NCBI RefSeq assembly: GCF_016405145.1
Contig: NZ_JAEKIA010000010.1
Coordinates: 1 to 64,000 of the forward strand
Origin: Schaalia cardiffensis
GTDB lineage: Bacteria > Actinomycetota > Actinomycetes > Actinomycetales > Actinomycetaceae
Direction: 5' to 3'
DNA length: 64,000 bases
Position numbers and translations under genes: made by a program. Below are positions 32,339 to 45,899 of the stretch, in pieces. Position 1 is the stretch's first letter, and the number at the start of each line of letters is the position of its first letter. The notes beneath the pieces were generated by a model. That model was not told the origin of the DNA and did no database searches. It saw only the letters and a program-made list of their open reading frames with translations.

Positions 32339-33292
32339 CTAGTGGGTGTAGCGGACGGGGAACCAGAGCTGGCTGCGCCAGTAGCCGGTGGAGATGGGGA
32401 CCTCGTGGACGACGGCGCCGAAGTCGGGGGCGTGGATCATGCGTCCGTCGCCGACATAGATCCCGATGTGGTCGACGTGGGGTGTGCCGGACTGGGAGAA
32501 GCCGATGAAGTCTCCGGGCTGGAGGTCGGCTTCGCTGATCGGGGTGACGGCGCTGGAGTGGACGATCTGGTCGGCACTGGGCCGACCTTCGGGGAAGGAG
32601 TAGCCGAGTTCTTGCATGGTCAGGACGATGAGGCCGGAGCAATCGACTCCGGAAGGGGTTGTTCCGCCCCACACGTAGGGAGCTCCCGTGTGGGTGCGCG
32701 CTTGGTCGACGATCTGATTCCCGCTCGCTGACGAGGCGCCCGCGTATGTGGTGGCGTCGGCGATGATCCTGGCGACGTAGTTGATGGTCTCCGGGAAGGG
32801 AGGCATCCCGTGATTGTCGTGGACGGCGCCGGGGCCGGCGTTGTAGGCGGCGAGTACCAGGGATGTGAAGTCGCCCGAGACCGTGCCCTGGTCAAGCCAA
32901 GCGCGCACAGACGAGGCAAGTTCGCACATGTAGCGGCCCTGGCTGGCGATCGCGTCGAGGGGGTTGAACGGGTCGGCTTTGCCGTCTCCGTCGCCGTCGA
33001 CGCCGTGGGCGGCCCAGGTCGTGGGCATGAACTGGGTGAGGCCTTGTGCTCCGACGGGGCTCACGGCCTTTGGGTTCCACCCGGACTCCTGCTTGATCTG
33101 GGCGGCGAGGATTGCCGGGGTGACGCCCTCGCACTGCGAGCCGGCCGCGATGATCGCGTCGCGGTACTCGGCGGGCACCCCTGCCAGGCCTGAGCCCAGC
33201 GGTCTCGCGCCCGTCGCCTGGGACGAGGCGACGATCATGAGGGGAAGGATCGCGAGCGGGGCGAGAGCGACGGCGGCGAATCCGAGCTTCAC
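32339..33292 (-). CDS. Bifunctional lytic transglycosylase-NlpC/P60 cell-wall hydrolase
   Basis: This 317-residue protein starts with a membrane anchor or signal (5-22). A lytic transglycosylase domain follows at about 43-165 (catalytic Glu69 in KQESGWNP; GLTQFMP; AAYNAGPG), then an NlpC/P60 peptidase at about 190-317 (Cys218 in GVDCSGL, His275 in HVDHIGIYV, His287). This is the VirB1/TcpG-type enzyme that opens peptidoglycan for the transfer channel. It starts at a GTG overlapping the glutaredoxin-like gene stop (GTGA). Confidence 0.92.
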   Translation of the reverse strand: MKLGFAAVALAPLAILPLMIVASSQATGARPLGSGLAGVPAEYRDAIIAAGSQCEGVTPAILAAQIKQESGWNPKAVSPVGAQGLTQFMPTTWAAHGVDGDGDGKADPFNPLDAIASQGRYMCELASSVRAWLDQGTVSGDFTSLVLAAYNAGPGAVHDNHGMPPFPETINYVARIIADATTYAGASSASGNQIVDQARTHTGAPYVWGGTTPSGVDCSGLIVLTMQELGYSFPEGRPSADQIVHSSAVTPISEADLQPGDFIGFSQSGTPHVDHIGIYVGDGRMIHAPDFGAVVHEVPISTGYWRSQLWFPVRYTH

Positions 33293-34002
33293 GGGCGCGG
33301 ACCCCCTGCTTCGAACGTGGACCGCCCGTGAGGCCGCGAGGGGGCGGAACCCTTTGTGCTGGCTGTGACTGCGGTGCTGGCGTTGCGGGCTGTGCTGGCG
33401 TGGGTGGTCTTGCCGGTGTTCGCGGCGATGAGAGCCCGGATCCTGTCGGGGCGGAATCCGCTCGTTCGCTCCCCCGCCTCGTCTTCAAGGATCGGCGCCG
33501 ACATGAGCCCCTCGCGTTTGAACTGTTCGATGAGGTCGGGTCGGGTCGATAGGTCGATCGTGATGAACTCGAGTCCCGCCTTCTCGAAAGCCCGGTGCGT
33601 CATCTGGCAGCCGGGGCATCCCGGTGTCGTGTAGAGGGTGACAGCGGGTAGGGTGTCTGCCCGATCGTCCTGACGCTCTTGGTCTGCCTGAAGGTAAGTG
33701 ACGGGGCGAGCCTGGTCTGTGGTGTGAGCATCAGGGAGGATCGTCGCATTGGGGTCGTCGAAGAGGATCTTCACGAGCTCCTGGTCGGATAGTCCCGCCG
33801 CATTGAGAGCTTCGAGCGCCTCGGCGAGAGTCCGATCATCGTCCGTGCCTTCGGGAAGGGGCGCATGCTCATAGAGGTAGTCGCCAAGGCGGTTCCATGC
33901 GGCGTCTCCCGCCTGTTCGTAGTGCTCGTGGATCGTGCCTTTCCAGTCGTCCCGATTCGGATCGATATTGCCGGGGGCGAGCCTGGTCTGTGGTGTGAGC
34001 AT
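33289..34002 (-). CDS. Glutaredoxin/NrdH-like domain with a novel N-terminal half
   Basis: The ATG at 34002 is preceded by GAAAGGA. In the 237-residue protein, residues 120-195 form a glutaredoxin-like fold (VTLYTTPGCPGCQMTHRAFEKAGLEFITIDL) with redox motif CPGC at 129-132 and a later MSAPIL cis-proline. The first 115 residues are acidic and helical and not recognised; the last 40 are Thr/Ser-rich and disordered. It is translationally coupled to the wall hydrolase, suggesting a role in thiol control of transfer proteins, which is inference. Confidence 0.78.
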   Translation of the reverse strand: MLTPQTRLAPGNIDPNRDDWKGTIHEHYEQAGDAAWNRLGDYLYEHAPLPEGTDDDRTLAEALEALNAAGLSDQELVKILFDDPNATILPDAHTTDQARPVTYLQADQERQDDRADTLPAVTLYTTPGCPGCQMTHRAFEKAGLEFITIDLSTRPDLIEQFKREGLMSAPILEDEAGERTSGFRPDRIRALIAANTGKTTHASTARNASTAVTASTKGSAPSRPHGRSTFEAGGPRP

Positions 34003-34089
34003 CGGTTCAGTCCTTTCAAGTCGGGGAATGACGTGCCGGCCGCGAAGGCAGGGACGCGTCATGTCCTTACGTCGGGTGTGCACACACGC

Positions 34090-34860
34090 CTAGCCGCGCC
34101 TGTTGGCGGCGATCTGGCGATGCTCTGAGTTGTTGAGGTTGGGGGTGCCGGTGCCGAGGTGGGAGTTCCAGCCCGCGTCGCGCCCGTCCTTGAGCGCACG
34201 CTCATGGGTGTTGACTCCGCTGCCCTCGTGGAGATCGAGGGTGGTGATGTAGTCCGCGAGCCTGCGGGAGCGATCCCGGACAGTGAGTGCGGCGGATGAG
34301 TCTCCGGCGGCCTTCTGCTCGGTGATGGTGGCGCGTCGGGTGGTGCGGATCCGTTGGGCGACTCCTTGGGCGTATCCGAGGATGAAGCCTGCTCGTGCGC
34401 GCCGCTGGTTGGCGGGCTTCATCCGCTTGTAGCCGGGGCTGGCTTTGCGCCATTGGGTCCAGGCTGAGGCCGTGTGAGCCGTCAGAGCAGTGATGAGAGG
34501 AGCGAGCCAGTCAAGGTCAGAGTCGAAGCCGACCACGTGCACGAAGACGCCGGGGCTCCCCGGGCGTCGTCTCTCGTCGGTGTAGTAGGTGGTCGCTCCG
34601 CAGGCTTGGGCGACCTGGTGGACGGCGTGCGCCTGCGCTAGTGAGGGAGTCGTCATACCTCCGGGAATCATGATCGTCCGCGTCTCGATCTCGTCGCGTC
34701 GGACGGCGGGCGAAGAGCGATCGGACAGGCGTGTGATGGAGTGACGAGCCATGAGGATGCTCGCCCGCTCGAGAGCGACCTCACGCTCATTGGTGCTCGC
34801 GCCGGAATCTCGCGCAATAGCGAGGAATCTTCGGATCTGGTCTTCGATAGTGCTGGTCAT
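34090..34860 (-). CDS. DUF2786 protein
   Basis: This 256-residue protein begins with the DUF2786 signature (IEDQIRRFLAIARDSGASTNEREVALERASILMARHSI), a small helical domain. A longer region follows (HVVGFDSDLDWLAPLITALTAHTASAWTQWR, ARAGFILGYAQGVAQRIR) as in the phage and plasmid members. A conserved RDAGWNSHLGTG segment lies near the end. The biochemical function is unknown. It is one of the leftward maintenance genes. Confidence 0.8.
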   Translation of the reverse strand: MTSTIEDQIRRFLAIARDSGASTNEREVALERASILMARHSITRLSDRSSPAVRRDEIETRTIMIPGGMTTPSLAQAHAVHQVAQACGATTYYTDERRRPGSPGVFVHVVGFDSDLDWLAPLITALTAHTASAWTQWRKASPGYKRMKPANQRRARAGFILGYAQGVAQRIRTTRRATITEQKAAGDSSAALTVRDRSRRLADYITTLDLHEGSGVNTHERALKDGRDAGWNSHLGTGTPNLNNSEHRQIAANRRG

Positions 34861-34921
34861 CGGAGGGTCCTTCTCAGTGTTGCTGGCAGTGCCGGGCGTG
34901 CTGTCGAAAGCGCACGCGCGG

Positions 34922-35242
34922 CTAGCGGCGTCCGGTGGGGAGTCGCCCGGTGGGAACGGGAGCGAAGGGCTGACCGTCGTTGAAGGTGGCGATGTCGTCG
35001 GCGAGCTTGGCTTCGATAGCTTCTTGGATCCACTCGGCGAGAGAGGAGACGCCCGTTCGGGGGCCGCAGGTCCAGAACGCTGCTCGGGCTTGGTCCATGA
35101 GGTCGGCGTCGACGCGGAAGGTGACCTTGATCTTCATGGTCGTCGCAGGCTGCTCGGGTGAGCGTCGGGTCTGGCTCGTCGGAGTTGTGACGTGGGTGTA
35201 GCCGGTGAGCTTGGAGGTGCGGGGTTGGGGTCGCGTGCTCAT
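34922..35242 (-). CDS. ParB-like partition partner (ribbon-helix-helix type)
   Basis: This 106-residue protein has a disordered N-terminus and, from about residue 36, a ribbon-helix-helix-like segment (KIKVTFRVDADLMDQARAAFW...GVSSLAEWIQEAIEAKL). Its ATG overlaps the ParA stop (ATGA). Small ribbon-helix-helix centromere binders paired with ParA are common on actinobacterial plasmids. A centromere array was not located. Confidence 0.7.
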   Translation of the reverse strand: MSTRPQPRTSKLTGYTHVTTPTSQTRRSPEQPATTMKIKVTFRVDADLMDQARAAFWTCGPRTGVSSLAEWIQEAIEAKLADDIATFNDGQPFAPVPTGRLPTGRR

Positions 35243-36027
35243 CGGAGGGCCTCCTTGAGGATCGTGCGGTACAAGTCGGAGAACGCGCGGGCCTGGCGTC
35301 GGTTGGTGGGCCATTCGTCGAGGGCGGTCGAGGCTTCTACGGCGTCGGAGATGAGGACCGCGCGCGGGATCGGAGTGGAGATGAGGGGCAGGTGCTCCGT
35401 TTCGGTGAATGCTTGGAGCTCGGTGAGCCATCCGCTGCCGGAAATCGTCTGTTTCTCGTGCATGTTGATGACGATCCCGGCGACGTGGAGACGGTGGTTG
35501 ACTTCCTGGACTGCGCTCACCGTGCTCAGCAGGTTGGCGAGCCCGGTGGCGCTCCACTGCTTGGACTGGGTGACGATGAGGACTCCATCGGCGGCGACGA
35601 GCGCGTTGATGGTGAGCTTGTCGAGCGAGGGCGGGCAGTCGATGAGGACGAGATCGTAGGAGGCGGTTGCGGCATCAAGCGCGTGGGCCAGGCGGGACTC
35701 TCCTCCGATCGGGAGACTGACCAGGCGGTCTCTCACTCCTGCGAGGTTGTCGCCGTTGGGTGTGGGAACGAGGTCCACTCCGCCCCACACCGTGGAGACG
35801 GTGACATCGTGGAGTGAGAGCGCACCGTGTGGGGTGAGGGCGTCGGCGACGCCGACGCTGGTCTCGGGCAGAGGATCGCTGGAGAGGTTGGCTGTGATGT
35901 TTCCCTGCGGGTCGAGGTCGACGACGAGGACCCGCAGTCCCTCGAGGGCTGCGGCGCGGGAGAGATGGAAGGTGGTCGTCGACTTGCCGACGCCGCCCTT
36001 CTGGTTGCAGATGGCGAGAGTCTTCAT
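35239..36027 (-). CDS. parA: ParA-type partition ATPase
   Basis: This 262-residue protein has a deviant Walker A KGGVGKSTT at residues 10-18, VVDLDPQGN and the Walker B-like VLIDCPPSLDKL. It lacks an N-terminal HTH (type Ib). GGAGAACC precedes the ATG. With its partner it would stabilise the extrachromosomal circle during transfer. Confidence 0.92.
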   Translation of the reverse strand: MKTLAICNQKGGVGKSTTTFHLSRAAALEGLRVLVVDLDPQGNITANLSSDPLPETSVGVADALTPHGALSLHDVTVSTVWGGVDLVPTPNGDNLAGVRDRLVSLPIGGESRLAHALDAATASYDLVLIDCPPSLDKLTINALVAADGVLIVTQSKQWSATGLANLLSTVSAVQEVNHRLHVAGIVINMHEKQTISGSGWLTELQAFTETEHLPLISTPIPRAVLISDAVEASTALDEWPTNRRQARAFSDLYRTILKEALR

Positions 36028-36052
36028 GAGGTTCTCCTGGGAGTGGTTCGGG

Positions 36053-36280
36053 TTAGTCGAAGGGCTGGACGATGACGCTTCTCGCATTGGCGATGAGCCG
36101 GTAGAGGTCGTTCGTCGTGGCGAGCTGTGCCGTGAAGGCGGTGGTTGGTTCGCCGGCCTGGTGGGCTGCGGCCCGCTCGACGACGAGACGGTCAGTCCAC
36201 TCGTCGAGGGCGGCCATGAGCGTGACCTGCTCATTCGTGGACAAGACCTGCATGGCTGGTGATGCTGTCGGGGCTGGCAT
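36053..36280 (-). CDS. Small helical protein, paralogue of the next upstream gene
   Basis: The ATG at 36280 is chosen as the first start after the upstream stop; a GTG at 36307 is possible. The 75-residue protein (MQVLSTNEQVTLMAALDEW..., LATTNDLYRLIANARSVIV) aligns along its length with the 65-residue product of 36286-36483. Both carry a T-x-x-[DN]-LY motif. The function is unknown. Confidence 0.65.
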   Translation of the reverse strand: MPAPTASPAMQVLSTNEQVTLMAALDEWTDRLVVERAAAHQAGEPTTAFTAQLATTNDLYRLIANARSVIVQPFD

Positions 36281-36285
36281 TGCTG

Positions 36286-36483
36286 TCACTTCTGGTCGAA
36301 CAGGCACACGGAGCCAGCCGAGAAGACGAGCTCATAGAGGTCGTCTGTGGCGTTGAGCTCGTCCTGCCAGTTGGCGTCGGCGCTCGTCTGTTGGTCGCGG
36401 AAGATGAGGTCTTCGAGGTGTTCGCGGTGGCTGGTGATGGCTTCGATGAGGATGTTCTGCTCGGTTTCGGTGAGGAGTCGCAT
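36286..36483 (-). CDS. Small helical protein, paralogue of the downstream gene
   Basis: AAAGGAA lies before the ATG at 36483. The 65-residue acidic protein (MRLLTETEQNILIEAITSH..., LNATDDLYELVFSAGSV) matches the neighbouring 75-residue protein in order and spacing of motifs. It is 43 bp after the integrase stop, so it may be transcribed with int. The function is unknown. Confidence 0.68.
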   Translation of the reverse strand: MRLLTETEQNILIEAITSHREHLEDLIFRDQQTSADANWQDELNATDDLYELVFSAGSVCLFDQK

Positions 36484-36526
36484 GGGGATTCCTTTGCGGG
36501 TTGTGCCAGGTGTGCTGGCGCTGCTG

Positions 36527-37384
36527 TCAGTTGCGGTGGATGTCGGCTGCTCGCACGGCCCGTCGGAGGGCGTTGTGGGGCGGTTCGGCGTATCGCTGCG
36601 TTGTCTGAACAGATGCGTGTCCCAGGAGTCGTTGGACGGTGAGGAGGTCGCGGTCTGCTCGGTAGGCGAGGGTCGCGAAGCGGTGCCTGAGGGTGTGGAG
36701 CGTCCATCTGCCCGGCAAGGCTTGGGAGCCGAGTTCGCTGACTCGTGCGCCGGAGATGTGGCCCCCGTACTTGGAGGGGAAGGCCCATCCTTTGCCCTGG
36801 TCGCAGGCGGACTCGACGCGGAAGGCGAGCCATGTGGGGAGCGGGACCTGGCGGATGCGCCCTCCTTTGCCGTGCACGACGAGGGAGAATCCTTCGAGAT
36901 CGTCGACGAGGTCGTTTGCGTGGACCTGTGAGATCTCGGTGGCGCGTAGTCCAGCGCATGCGGCGAGGCTGAGGATGAGTTCGACTCGTTCGCTCGCAGC
37001 CTGAAGCCCGTCGTCGAGGACTTCGCGGGGCGTTGGGCGTGGAATGCCGGGAGGGCAGGTGACGCGGGGGAGAGCGAGTGCGGGGCTCTTCCTGAGGGCG
37101 TCTGGACCGTAGTACCAGCGGAAAAACACTCGAAGACTGGTGTAGTAGCTGTGCCGTGTGGCGGCTGCCCAGTCTTGATGTCCGGCCCACTCAAGAAGGT
37201 CTTGCGGTTGGACTTGATCGGGTGTGCTTCGTCCGAGTTCTCGAGCGATACGCCGGAGCTGGACGCTGCGTGTCTTGACAGTTCGCTCACTGAAACCAGC
37301 CGCCCTCAAGTTCGTAGCCCAGTCCGTCAGGGGACCGGTCCAGCCTTCGGGGATCGGTAGTGAGAGGGGATGAGTTGGTCGCAT
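36527..37384 (-). CDS. int: Tyrosine integrase
   Basis: This 285-residue tyrosine recombinase has an N-terminal SAM-like core-binding domain (about 15-100) and a catalytic domain with Arg147 (GLRATEI), Lys173, His230/Arg233 (HTLRHRF), His256 (LLGHAS) and the nucleophile Tyr265 (TTQRYAE). It would recombine the 40-bp att cores. The length is short because the arm-binding domain seems minimal. It lies 158 bp from attR and points away from it, so in the circle it is downstream of the repressor promoter. Confidence 0.93.
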   Translation of the reverse strand: MRPTHPLSLPIPEGWTGPLTDWATNLRAAGFSERTVKTRSVQLRRIARELGRSTPDQVQPQDLLEWAGHQDWAAATRHSYYTSLRVFFRWYYGPDALRKSPALALPRVTCPPGIPRPTPREVLDDGLQAASERVELILSLAACAGLRATEISQVHANDLVDDLEGFSLVVHGKGGRIRQVPLPTWLAFRVESACDQGKGWAFPSKYGGHISGARVSELGSQALPGRWTLHTLRHRFATLAYRADRDLLTVQRLLGHASVQTTQRYAEPPHNALRRAVRAADIHRN

Positions 37385-37542
37385 GGGTCCAACTGTCTCC
37401 CGTTTCTTTGCGGGCCAGAATGGATTCCGAGGCTGGCAAAGGCGGCAACGCGGGCACTAATGGCAAGGCAAGCGTTGCTGGGGGAGTGGGGATCGTGCGC
37501 TGGAGCAGAAAGCTGACCACGGCGACGATCGCAATGGCGAGG

Positions 37543-37582
37543 AATCCGTCGGTCGTCGGTTCAAGCCCGACTTGGGGCACGA
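37543..37582 (+). repeat. attR, 40-bp attachment repeat
   Basis: Identical to 1719-1758. A further 13-bp partial copy of its end (CGACTTGGGGCAC) follows at about 37590-37602. Confidence 0.93.
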
Positions 37583-37785
37583 ATCCGCGCGACTTGGGGC
37601 ACTGATCCGCTCAGTACAACTAGGCTTCCCTACCGCTCACTATGTTTCTCGAGGGTGCGGCTTCCCTGAGGCAAGGCTCTGCCATCCTGTGACAATCACG
37701 AGGCGAAGCCGCAAGATGCCGCTTCCCAGAGGCAATGCCAGCTCCCCTGGGCAATCGTCTCGCAATCTCCCATGGCCTACTGCCT

Positions 37786-38035
37786 CGCCATCTCCGGGGG
37801 CTATCGCTTCAGTCCCAGGGGCTATCGCTTCAGTTCCAGGCTTGGAGTTCGTCTTGCCACAGCGGGCGCTCGCCATCTCCGGGGACTACCGCTTCAGTTC
37901 CAGGAGCGCTTGCTTCTGTGGCTCGTCGAGGACTCGCCATCTCCGGGGGCTATCGCTTCAGTTCCAGGCTTGGAGTTCGTCTTGCCGCAGCGGGCGCTCG
38001 CCAGCTCCTCTGGGCTATTGCTTCACTCTCGACGG
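37786..38035. repeat. Degenerate repeats upstream of rpoB
   Basis: The segment CGCCATCTCCGGGG with TATCGCTTCAGTTCCAGG recurs starting at about 37786, 37871, 37935 and 37999 (spacings 85, 64, 64). A second module, CTTGGAGTTCGTCTTGCC, occurs twice. No convincing gene lies between attR and rpoB. Confidence 0.6.
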
Positions 38036-38123
38036 GGACGCCCCAAAACCGCCAAGAGGCGAACGAAATTCGAGCAGTATACCGTCGCCTTTGCGTGAAT
38101 CCGCACACAAAGGTCCAGGCGTG

Positions 38124-38152
38124 TTGAAGCGGCGAGCCAATGAGCCTAGCAT
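38124..38152 (+). promoter_or_regulatory. rpoB promoter
   Basis: TTGAAG (38124-38129), a 17-bp spacer and TAGCAT (38147-38152). The predicted leader is about 125 nt long. Confidence 0.55.
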
Positions 38153-38283
38153 GACTATTTGCGCCTTATTGTGCCCGAGGTGAACCGTACCCACCCGCTG
38201 GAAAGGCGCTGAGCGGGTCCGGACGGTGTCAGATAATGGGCGAAGGCGTGCGCGCGCACAGGAAAAGCAGGGAAGGATCCCCT

Positions 38284-41200
38284 TTGGCTGCCAGTAGCAC
38301 TGCCAACCAGCCCAGGAACCGCATCTCATTCGCGAAGCTCCGCGAACCTCTCCAGGCCCCGAACCTCCTCGGCCTGCAGGTTGAGAGCTTCGATTGGCTG
38401 CTGGGTAATGACGCGTGGAAAGCGCGCGTCGAAGCCGCGAAAGCGGAAGGCCGCACCGACGTCCCCGACGTTTCCGGTCTTGAAGAGATCTTCGAAGAGA
38501 TCTCGCCGATTGAGGACCTGGCTCAGACCATGTCCCTCTCGTTCCGCGATCACCGACTCGAACGACCGAACTATCAGCCCGAAGAAGCGAAGGCTAAGGA
38601 TTACACCTACTCGGCCCCGATGTACGTGACCGCCGAGTTCATGAACTACGAGACCGGTGAGATTAAGGGCCAGACCGTGTTCATGGGCGACTTCCCGCTC
38701 ATGACCCCGCGCGGCACTTTCATCATCAACGGCACGGAGCGTGTCGTCGTCTCGCAGCTCGTGCGTTCCCCCGGTGTCTATTTCGAGCGCGTTTCCGACC
38801 GCTCCTCCGACCGGGACATCTTCGGCGCGAAGATCATTCCCTCGCGTGGCGCCTGGCTTGAATTCGAGATCGACAAGCGTGACGCCGTGGGCGTTCGTAT
38901 CGACCGCAAGCGCAAGCAGCCCGTCACTCACTTCCTCAAGGCGATCGGCCTGACCGAGGCGGAGATCCGCGAGAAGTTCGCCGACTACCCGGTCCTGCTC
39001 GAGACCCTCGAGAAGGACACGGTCCACACGCAGGAGGAAGCTCTCCTCGACGTGTACCGCAAGCTCCGCCCCGGCGAGCCCGCGAACGTCGATTCCGCGC
39101 AGACCCTGCTCAACAACTTCTACTTCGACGACAAGCGCTACGATCTCGCGAAGGTCGGTCGTTACAAGATCAATAAGAAGCTCGCGGTTGACGCGGATCC
39201 GAAGGCCTCGACCCTGTCGATCGAGGATGTTGTCGCCACCGTGAAGTACCTGCTCGCCCTCCACAAGGGTGAGAAGACCTTCGCTGGTTTCCGCAATGGA
39301 GAGCCCATTGAGGTTCGCGTCGAGTCTGACGACATCGACCACTTCGGTAACCGTCGTATCCGCGCGGTGGGCGAGCTCATCCAGGCGCAGGTTCGTAACG
39401 GCCTGGCCCGCATGGAACGCACCGTCCGTGAGCGCATGACGACCCAGGAGCGCGATTCGATCACGCCTCAGACGCTGATCAACATCCGTCCCGTCGTCGC
39501 CGCGATCAAGGAGTTCTTCGGAACTTCGCAGCTGTCGCAGTTCATGGATCAGAACAACCCTCTCGCGGGCCTGACCCACAAGCGCCGCCTTTCGGCTCTC
39601 GGCCCCGGTGGTCTCTCGCGCGACCGCGCCGGCATGGAAGTCCGTGACGTCCACCCCTCGCACTACGGCCGTATGTGCCCGATCGAATCCCCTGAAGGCC
39701 CGAACATTGGTCTGATCGGTTCGCTCGCGACTTTCGCGCGCATCAATCCTTTCGGTTTCATTGAGACCCCCTACCGTGTCGTGCGCAATGGCAAGGTCAC
39801 CGACGAGGTCGAGTACCTGACCGCCGATGACGAGAACGGCCATTTCATCGCTCAGGCCTCTTCGTCTCTCAACGAGGACGGAACCTTCACCGAGGAGCAT
39901 GTCCTGTGCCGTGTTGCCGGTGAGGACCCGACCCTCATCGCCCGCGATCGCGTGGACTACATGGACGTCTCCGCACGTCAGATGGTGTCTGTCGCGGCCG
40001 CGTTCATTCCCTTCCTCGAGCACGATGACGCGAACCGTGCTCTCATGGGTGCGAACATGCAGCGCCAGGCCGTGCCGCTCCTGACGACGGAGGCGCCGCT
40101 GGTCGGTACCGGCATGGAGCGTCGCGCCGCGAAGGACTCGGGCGAAATGGTGATCGCCACGAACCCCGGTGTCGTTACCGAGGTGTCCGCCGACCTGATC
40201 GTCGTCTCGAAGGACGAGGGCGGCACCGACACCTACCGTCTGGAGAAGTTCGAACGTTCGAACCCGGGCAACTGCACGAACCAGCGCGTCATCGTTGATG
40301 AGGGAGACCGCGTTGAGGCCGGGATGGTCCTCGCCGACGGCCCCGCAACCGATAACGGCGAGGTCGCCCTCGGTAAGAACCTCCTCGTGGCGTACATGTC
40401 CTGGGAGGGCCTCAACTACGAGGATGCGATCATCTTGTCGCGTCGCGTCGTCGAAGAGGATGTCCTCACTTCGATCCACATCGAAGAGCACGAGGTCGAC
40501 GCTCGAGAGACGAAGCTCGGCGAAGAAGAGATCACCCGTGACATCCCGAACGTGTCCGAGGAGACCCTCGCCGACCTCGACGAGCGCGGCATCATCCGTA
40601 TCGGCGCCGAAGTCACTGCGGGCGATATCCTCGTCGGCAAGGTCACCCCCAAGGGCGAGACCGAACTGACCTCCGAGGAACGCCTCCTGCGCGCCATCTT
40701 CGGTGAGAAGGCCCGCGAGGTCCGCGACACTTCCCTGCGCGTCCCGCACGGCCAGGAAGGCATCGTCATCGGTGTACGCGAGTTCAACGATGAAGAAGAC
40801 GACCTCAACCCCGGTGTCCGCCAGACCGTTCGCGTCTACGTCGCGCAGCGTCGCAAGATCACGATCGGCGACAAGATGGCGGGCCGTCACGGCAACAAGG
40901 GTGTCGTGTCGAAGATCCTGCCGGTCGAGGACATGCCCTTCCTTGAGGACGGCACCCCGGTTGACATTATCCTCAATCCCCTCGGTGTTCCGGGCCGTAT
41001 GAACGTCGGCCAGGTGCTCGAGTACCATCTCGGCTGGCTCGCCCACCAGGGATGGGACGCTTCGAAGGCTGTTGAGGCCGGCGAGTCCTGGACCCGTGAC
41101 CTTCCCGCCGAGGGCATCACCACGCAGCCGCAGACCCTGGTCGCGACCCCCGTGTTCGACGGCCTGGAAGCAGATGAGCTCGCTGGTCTGCTGCGCAACG

Positions 41201-41760
41201 TTAACCCGAACCGTGACGGCGAGCGTCTGACGAATGAGCAGGGCAAGGCTCGTCTCTTCGATGGTCGCTCCGGTGAGCCCTTCCCGTATCCGATCGCGGT
41301 CGGCTACACCTACATGCTCAAGCTCCACCACCTCGTCGACGATAAGATCCACGCTCGTTCGACGGGCCCCTACTCGATGATTACGCAGCAGCCGCTGGGC
41401 GGTAAAGCCCAGTTCGGTGGCCAGCGATTCGGCGAGATGGAGGTGTGGGCGCTCGAAGCCTATGGTGCCGCCTACGCCCTCCAGGAGCTCCTCACCATCA
41501 AGTCGGACGATACGACCGGCCGTGTGAAGGTGTACGAAGCGATCGTCAAGGGCGAGGACATTCCCGAGCCCGGCATCCCCGAGTCCTTCCGAGTGCTCAT
41601 CCAGGAGATGCGCTCGCTGTGTCTGAACGTCGAGGCCCTCGACGCGGCCGGCAATGCCATCGACCTGCGTGACCAGGAAGAGGACTTCAACGCGCGCGAA
41701 GATCTGGGCATCACTCTTGAGGCTCGTCCGAACGCTGCTTCGACCATCGACGCGATCTGA
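38284..41760 (+). CDS. rpoB: RNA polymerase beta subunit
   Basis: The TTG at 38284 is chosen because GGAAGGA precedes it and the residues LAASS...[12 protein letters not shown] match actinobacterial RpoB starts; an in-frame ATG at 38236 exists upstream. The 1,158-residue protein has all the usual regions. The rifampicin pocket ([30 protein letters not shown]) carries wild-type Asp, His and Ser at the key positions. rpoC follows after 8 bp. Confidence 0.97.
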   Translation: MAASSTANQPRNRISFAKLREPLQAPNLLGLQVESFDWLLGNDAWKARVEAAKAEGRTDVPDVSGLEEIFEEISPIEDLAQTMSLSFRDHRLERPNYQPEEAKAKDYTYSAPMYVTAEFMNYETGEIKGQTVFMGDFPLMTPRGTFIINGTERVVVSQLVRSPGVYFERVSDRSSDRDIFGAKIIPSRGAWLEFEIDKRDAVGVRIDRKRKQPVTHFLKAIGLTEAEIREKFADYPVLLETLEKDTVHTQEEALLDVYRKLRPGEPANVDSAQTLLNNFYFDDKRYDLAKVGRYKINKKLAVDADPKASTLSIEDVVATVKYLLALHKGEKTFAGFRNGEPIEVRVESDDIDHFGNRRIRAVGELIQAQVRNGLARMERTVRERMTTQERDSITPQTLINIRPVVAAIKEFFGTSQLSQFMDQNNPLAGLTHKRRLSALGPGGLSRDRAGMEVRDVHPSHYGRMCPIESPEGPNIGLIGSLATFARINPFGFIETPYRVVRNGKVTDEVEYLTADDENGHFIAQASSSLNEDGTFTEEHVLCRVAGEDPTLIARDRVDYMDVSARQMVSVAAAFIPFLEHDDANRALMGANMQRQAVPLLTTEAPLVGTGMERRAAKDSGEMVIATNPGVVTEVSADLIVVSKDEGGTDTYRLEKFERSNPGNCTNQRVIVDEGDRVEAGMVLADGPATDNGEVALGKNLLVAYMSWEGLNYEDAIILSRRVVEEDVLTSIHIEEHEVDARETKLGEEEITRDIPNVSEETLADLDERGIIRIGAEVTAGDILVGKVTPKGETELTSEERLLRAIFGEKAREVRDTSLRVPHGQEGIVIGVREFNDEEDDLNPGVRQTVRVYVAQRRKITIGDKMAGRHGNKGVVSKILPVEDMPFLEDGTPVDIILNPLGVPGRMNVGQVLEYHLGWLAHQGWDASKAVEAGESWTRDLPAEGITTQPQTLVATPVFDGLEADELAGLLRNVNPNRDGERLTNEQGKARLFDGRSGEPFPYPIAVGYTYMLKLHHLVDDKIHARSTGPYSMITQQPLGGKAQFGGQRFGEMEVWALEAYGAAYALQELLTIKSDDTTGRVKVYEAIVKGEDIPEPGIPESFRVLIQEMRSLCLNVEALDAAGNAIDLRDQEEDFNAREDLGITLEARPNAASTIDAI

Positions 41761-41768
41761 TAGGAAGT

Positions 41769-45674
<3,906 letters not shown>

Positions 45675-45844
45675 GCGACTCTGAGGTGGCTCGTGGTTCT
45701 GGGGAGCTTGGCGGCTCATTGAGGCGATTCGCTTCTTAAAGCAATTCCCTTCCGTCGAGCTTTTGGCTCCCGTGGGGCGTTGTGCTCCCGTCGGGTTTGT
45801 TGCTCCCCAGAGCTGTTGAAACGGCTACGAGCCTGTTGAACGTG

Positions 45845-45880
45845 GGTGGGCCCGGTGATTCTTCAATCACCGGGCCCACC
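45845..45880 (+). terminator. Terminator of the rpoBC operon
   Basis: GGTGGGCCCGGTGATT (45845-45860) pairs with AATCACCGGGCCCACC (45865-45880) around CTTC. The following sequence is mildly T-rich. Confidence 0.8.
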
Positions 45881-45899
45881 CCTTGCGTTGTCTTTGATT

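Larger units (their letters stand above)
1719..37582. mobile_element. Integrative and conjugative element (T4SS type, tRNA-integrated, 35,824 bp unit)
   Basis: The element is bounded by 40-bp direct repeats. It carries a tyrosine integrase at the right end and an excisionase plus repressor at the left end. It also encodes relaxase and MobC, a coupling protein, VirB4/VirB6/VirB8-like proteins, a cell-wall hydrolase, partition proteins, SSB and wHTH replication-type proteins. Cargo includes an LPXTG adhesin, a toxin-antitoxin-chaperone group and a DprA-like gene. Transfer genes appear complete, so the element may be active; the only clear decay is the frameshifted gene at 23845-24691. Confidence 0.93.

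Noticed and set aside
37287-37580. A free-standing hydrophobic protein gene starting inside attR
   Set aside because: In the integrated state it has no ribosome site and overlaps int. I interpret it instead as the tail joined to the repressor after excision.
37543-37582. A second tRNA gene
   Set aside because: Only the 3' half of the tRNA is present, so it is an attachment site rather than a functional tRNA.
38326-41352. A 1,008-codon minus-strand frame opposite rpoB
   Set aside because: Antisense shadow of a conserved gene with strong codon bias.
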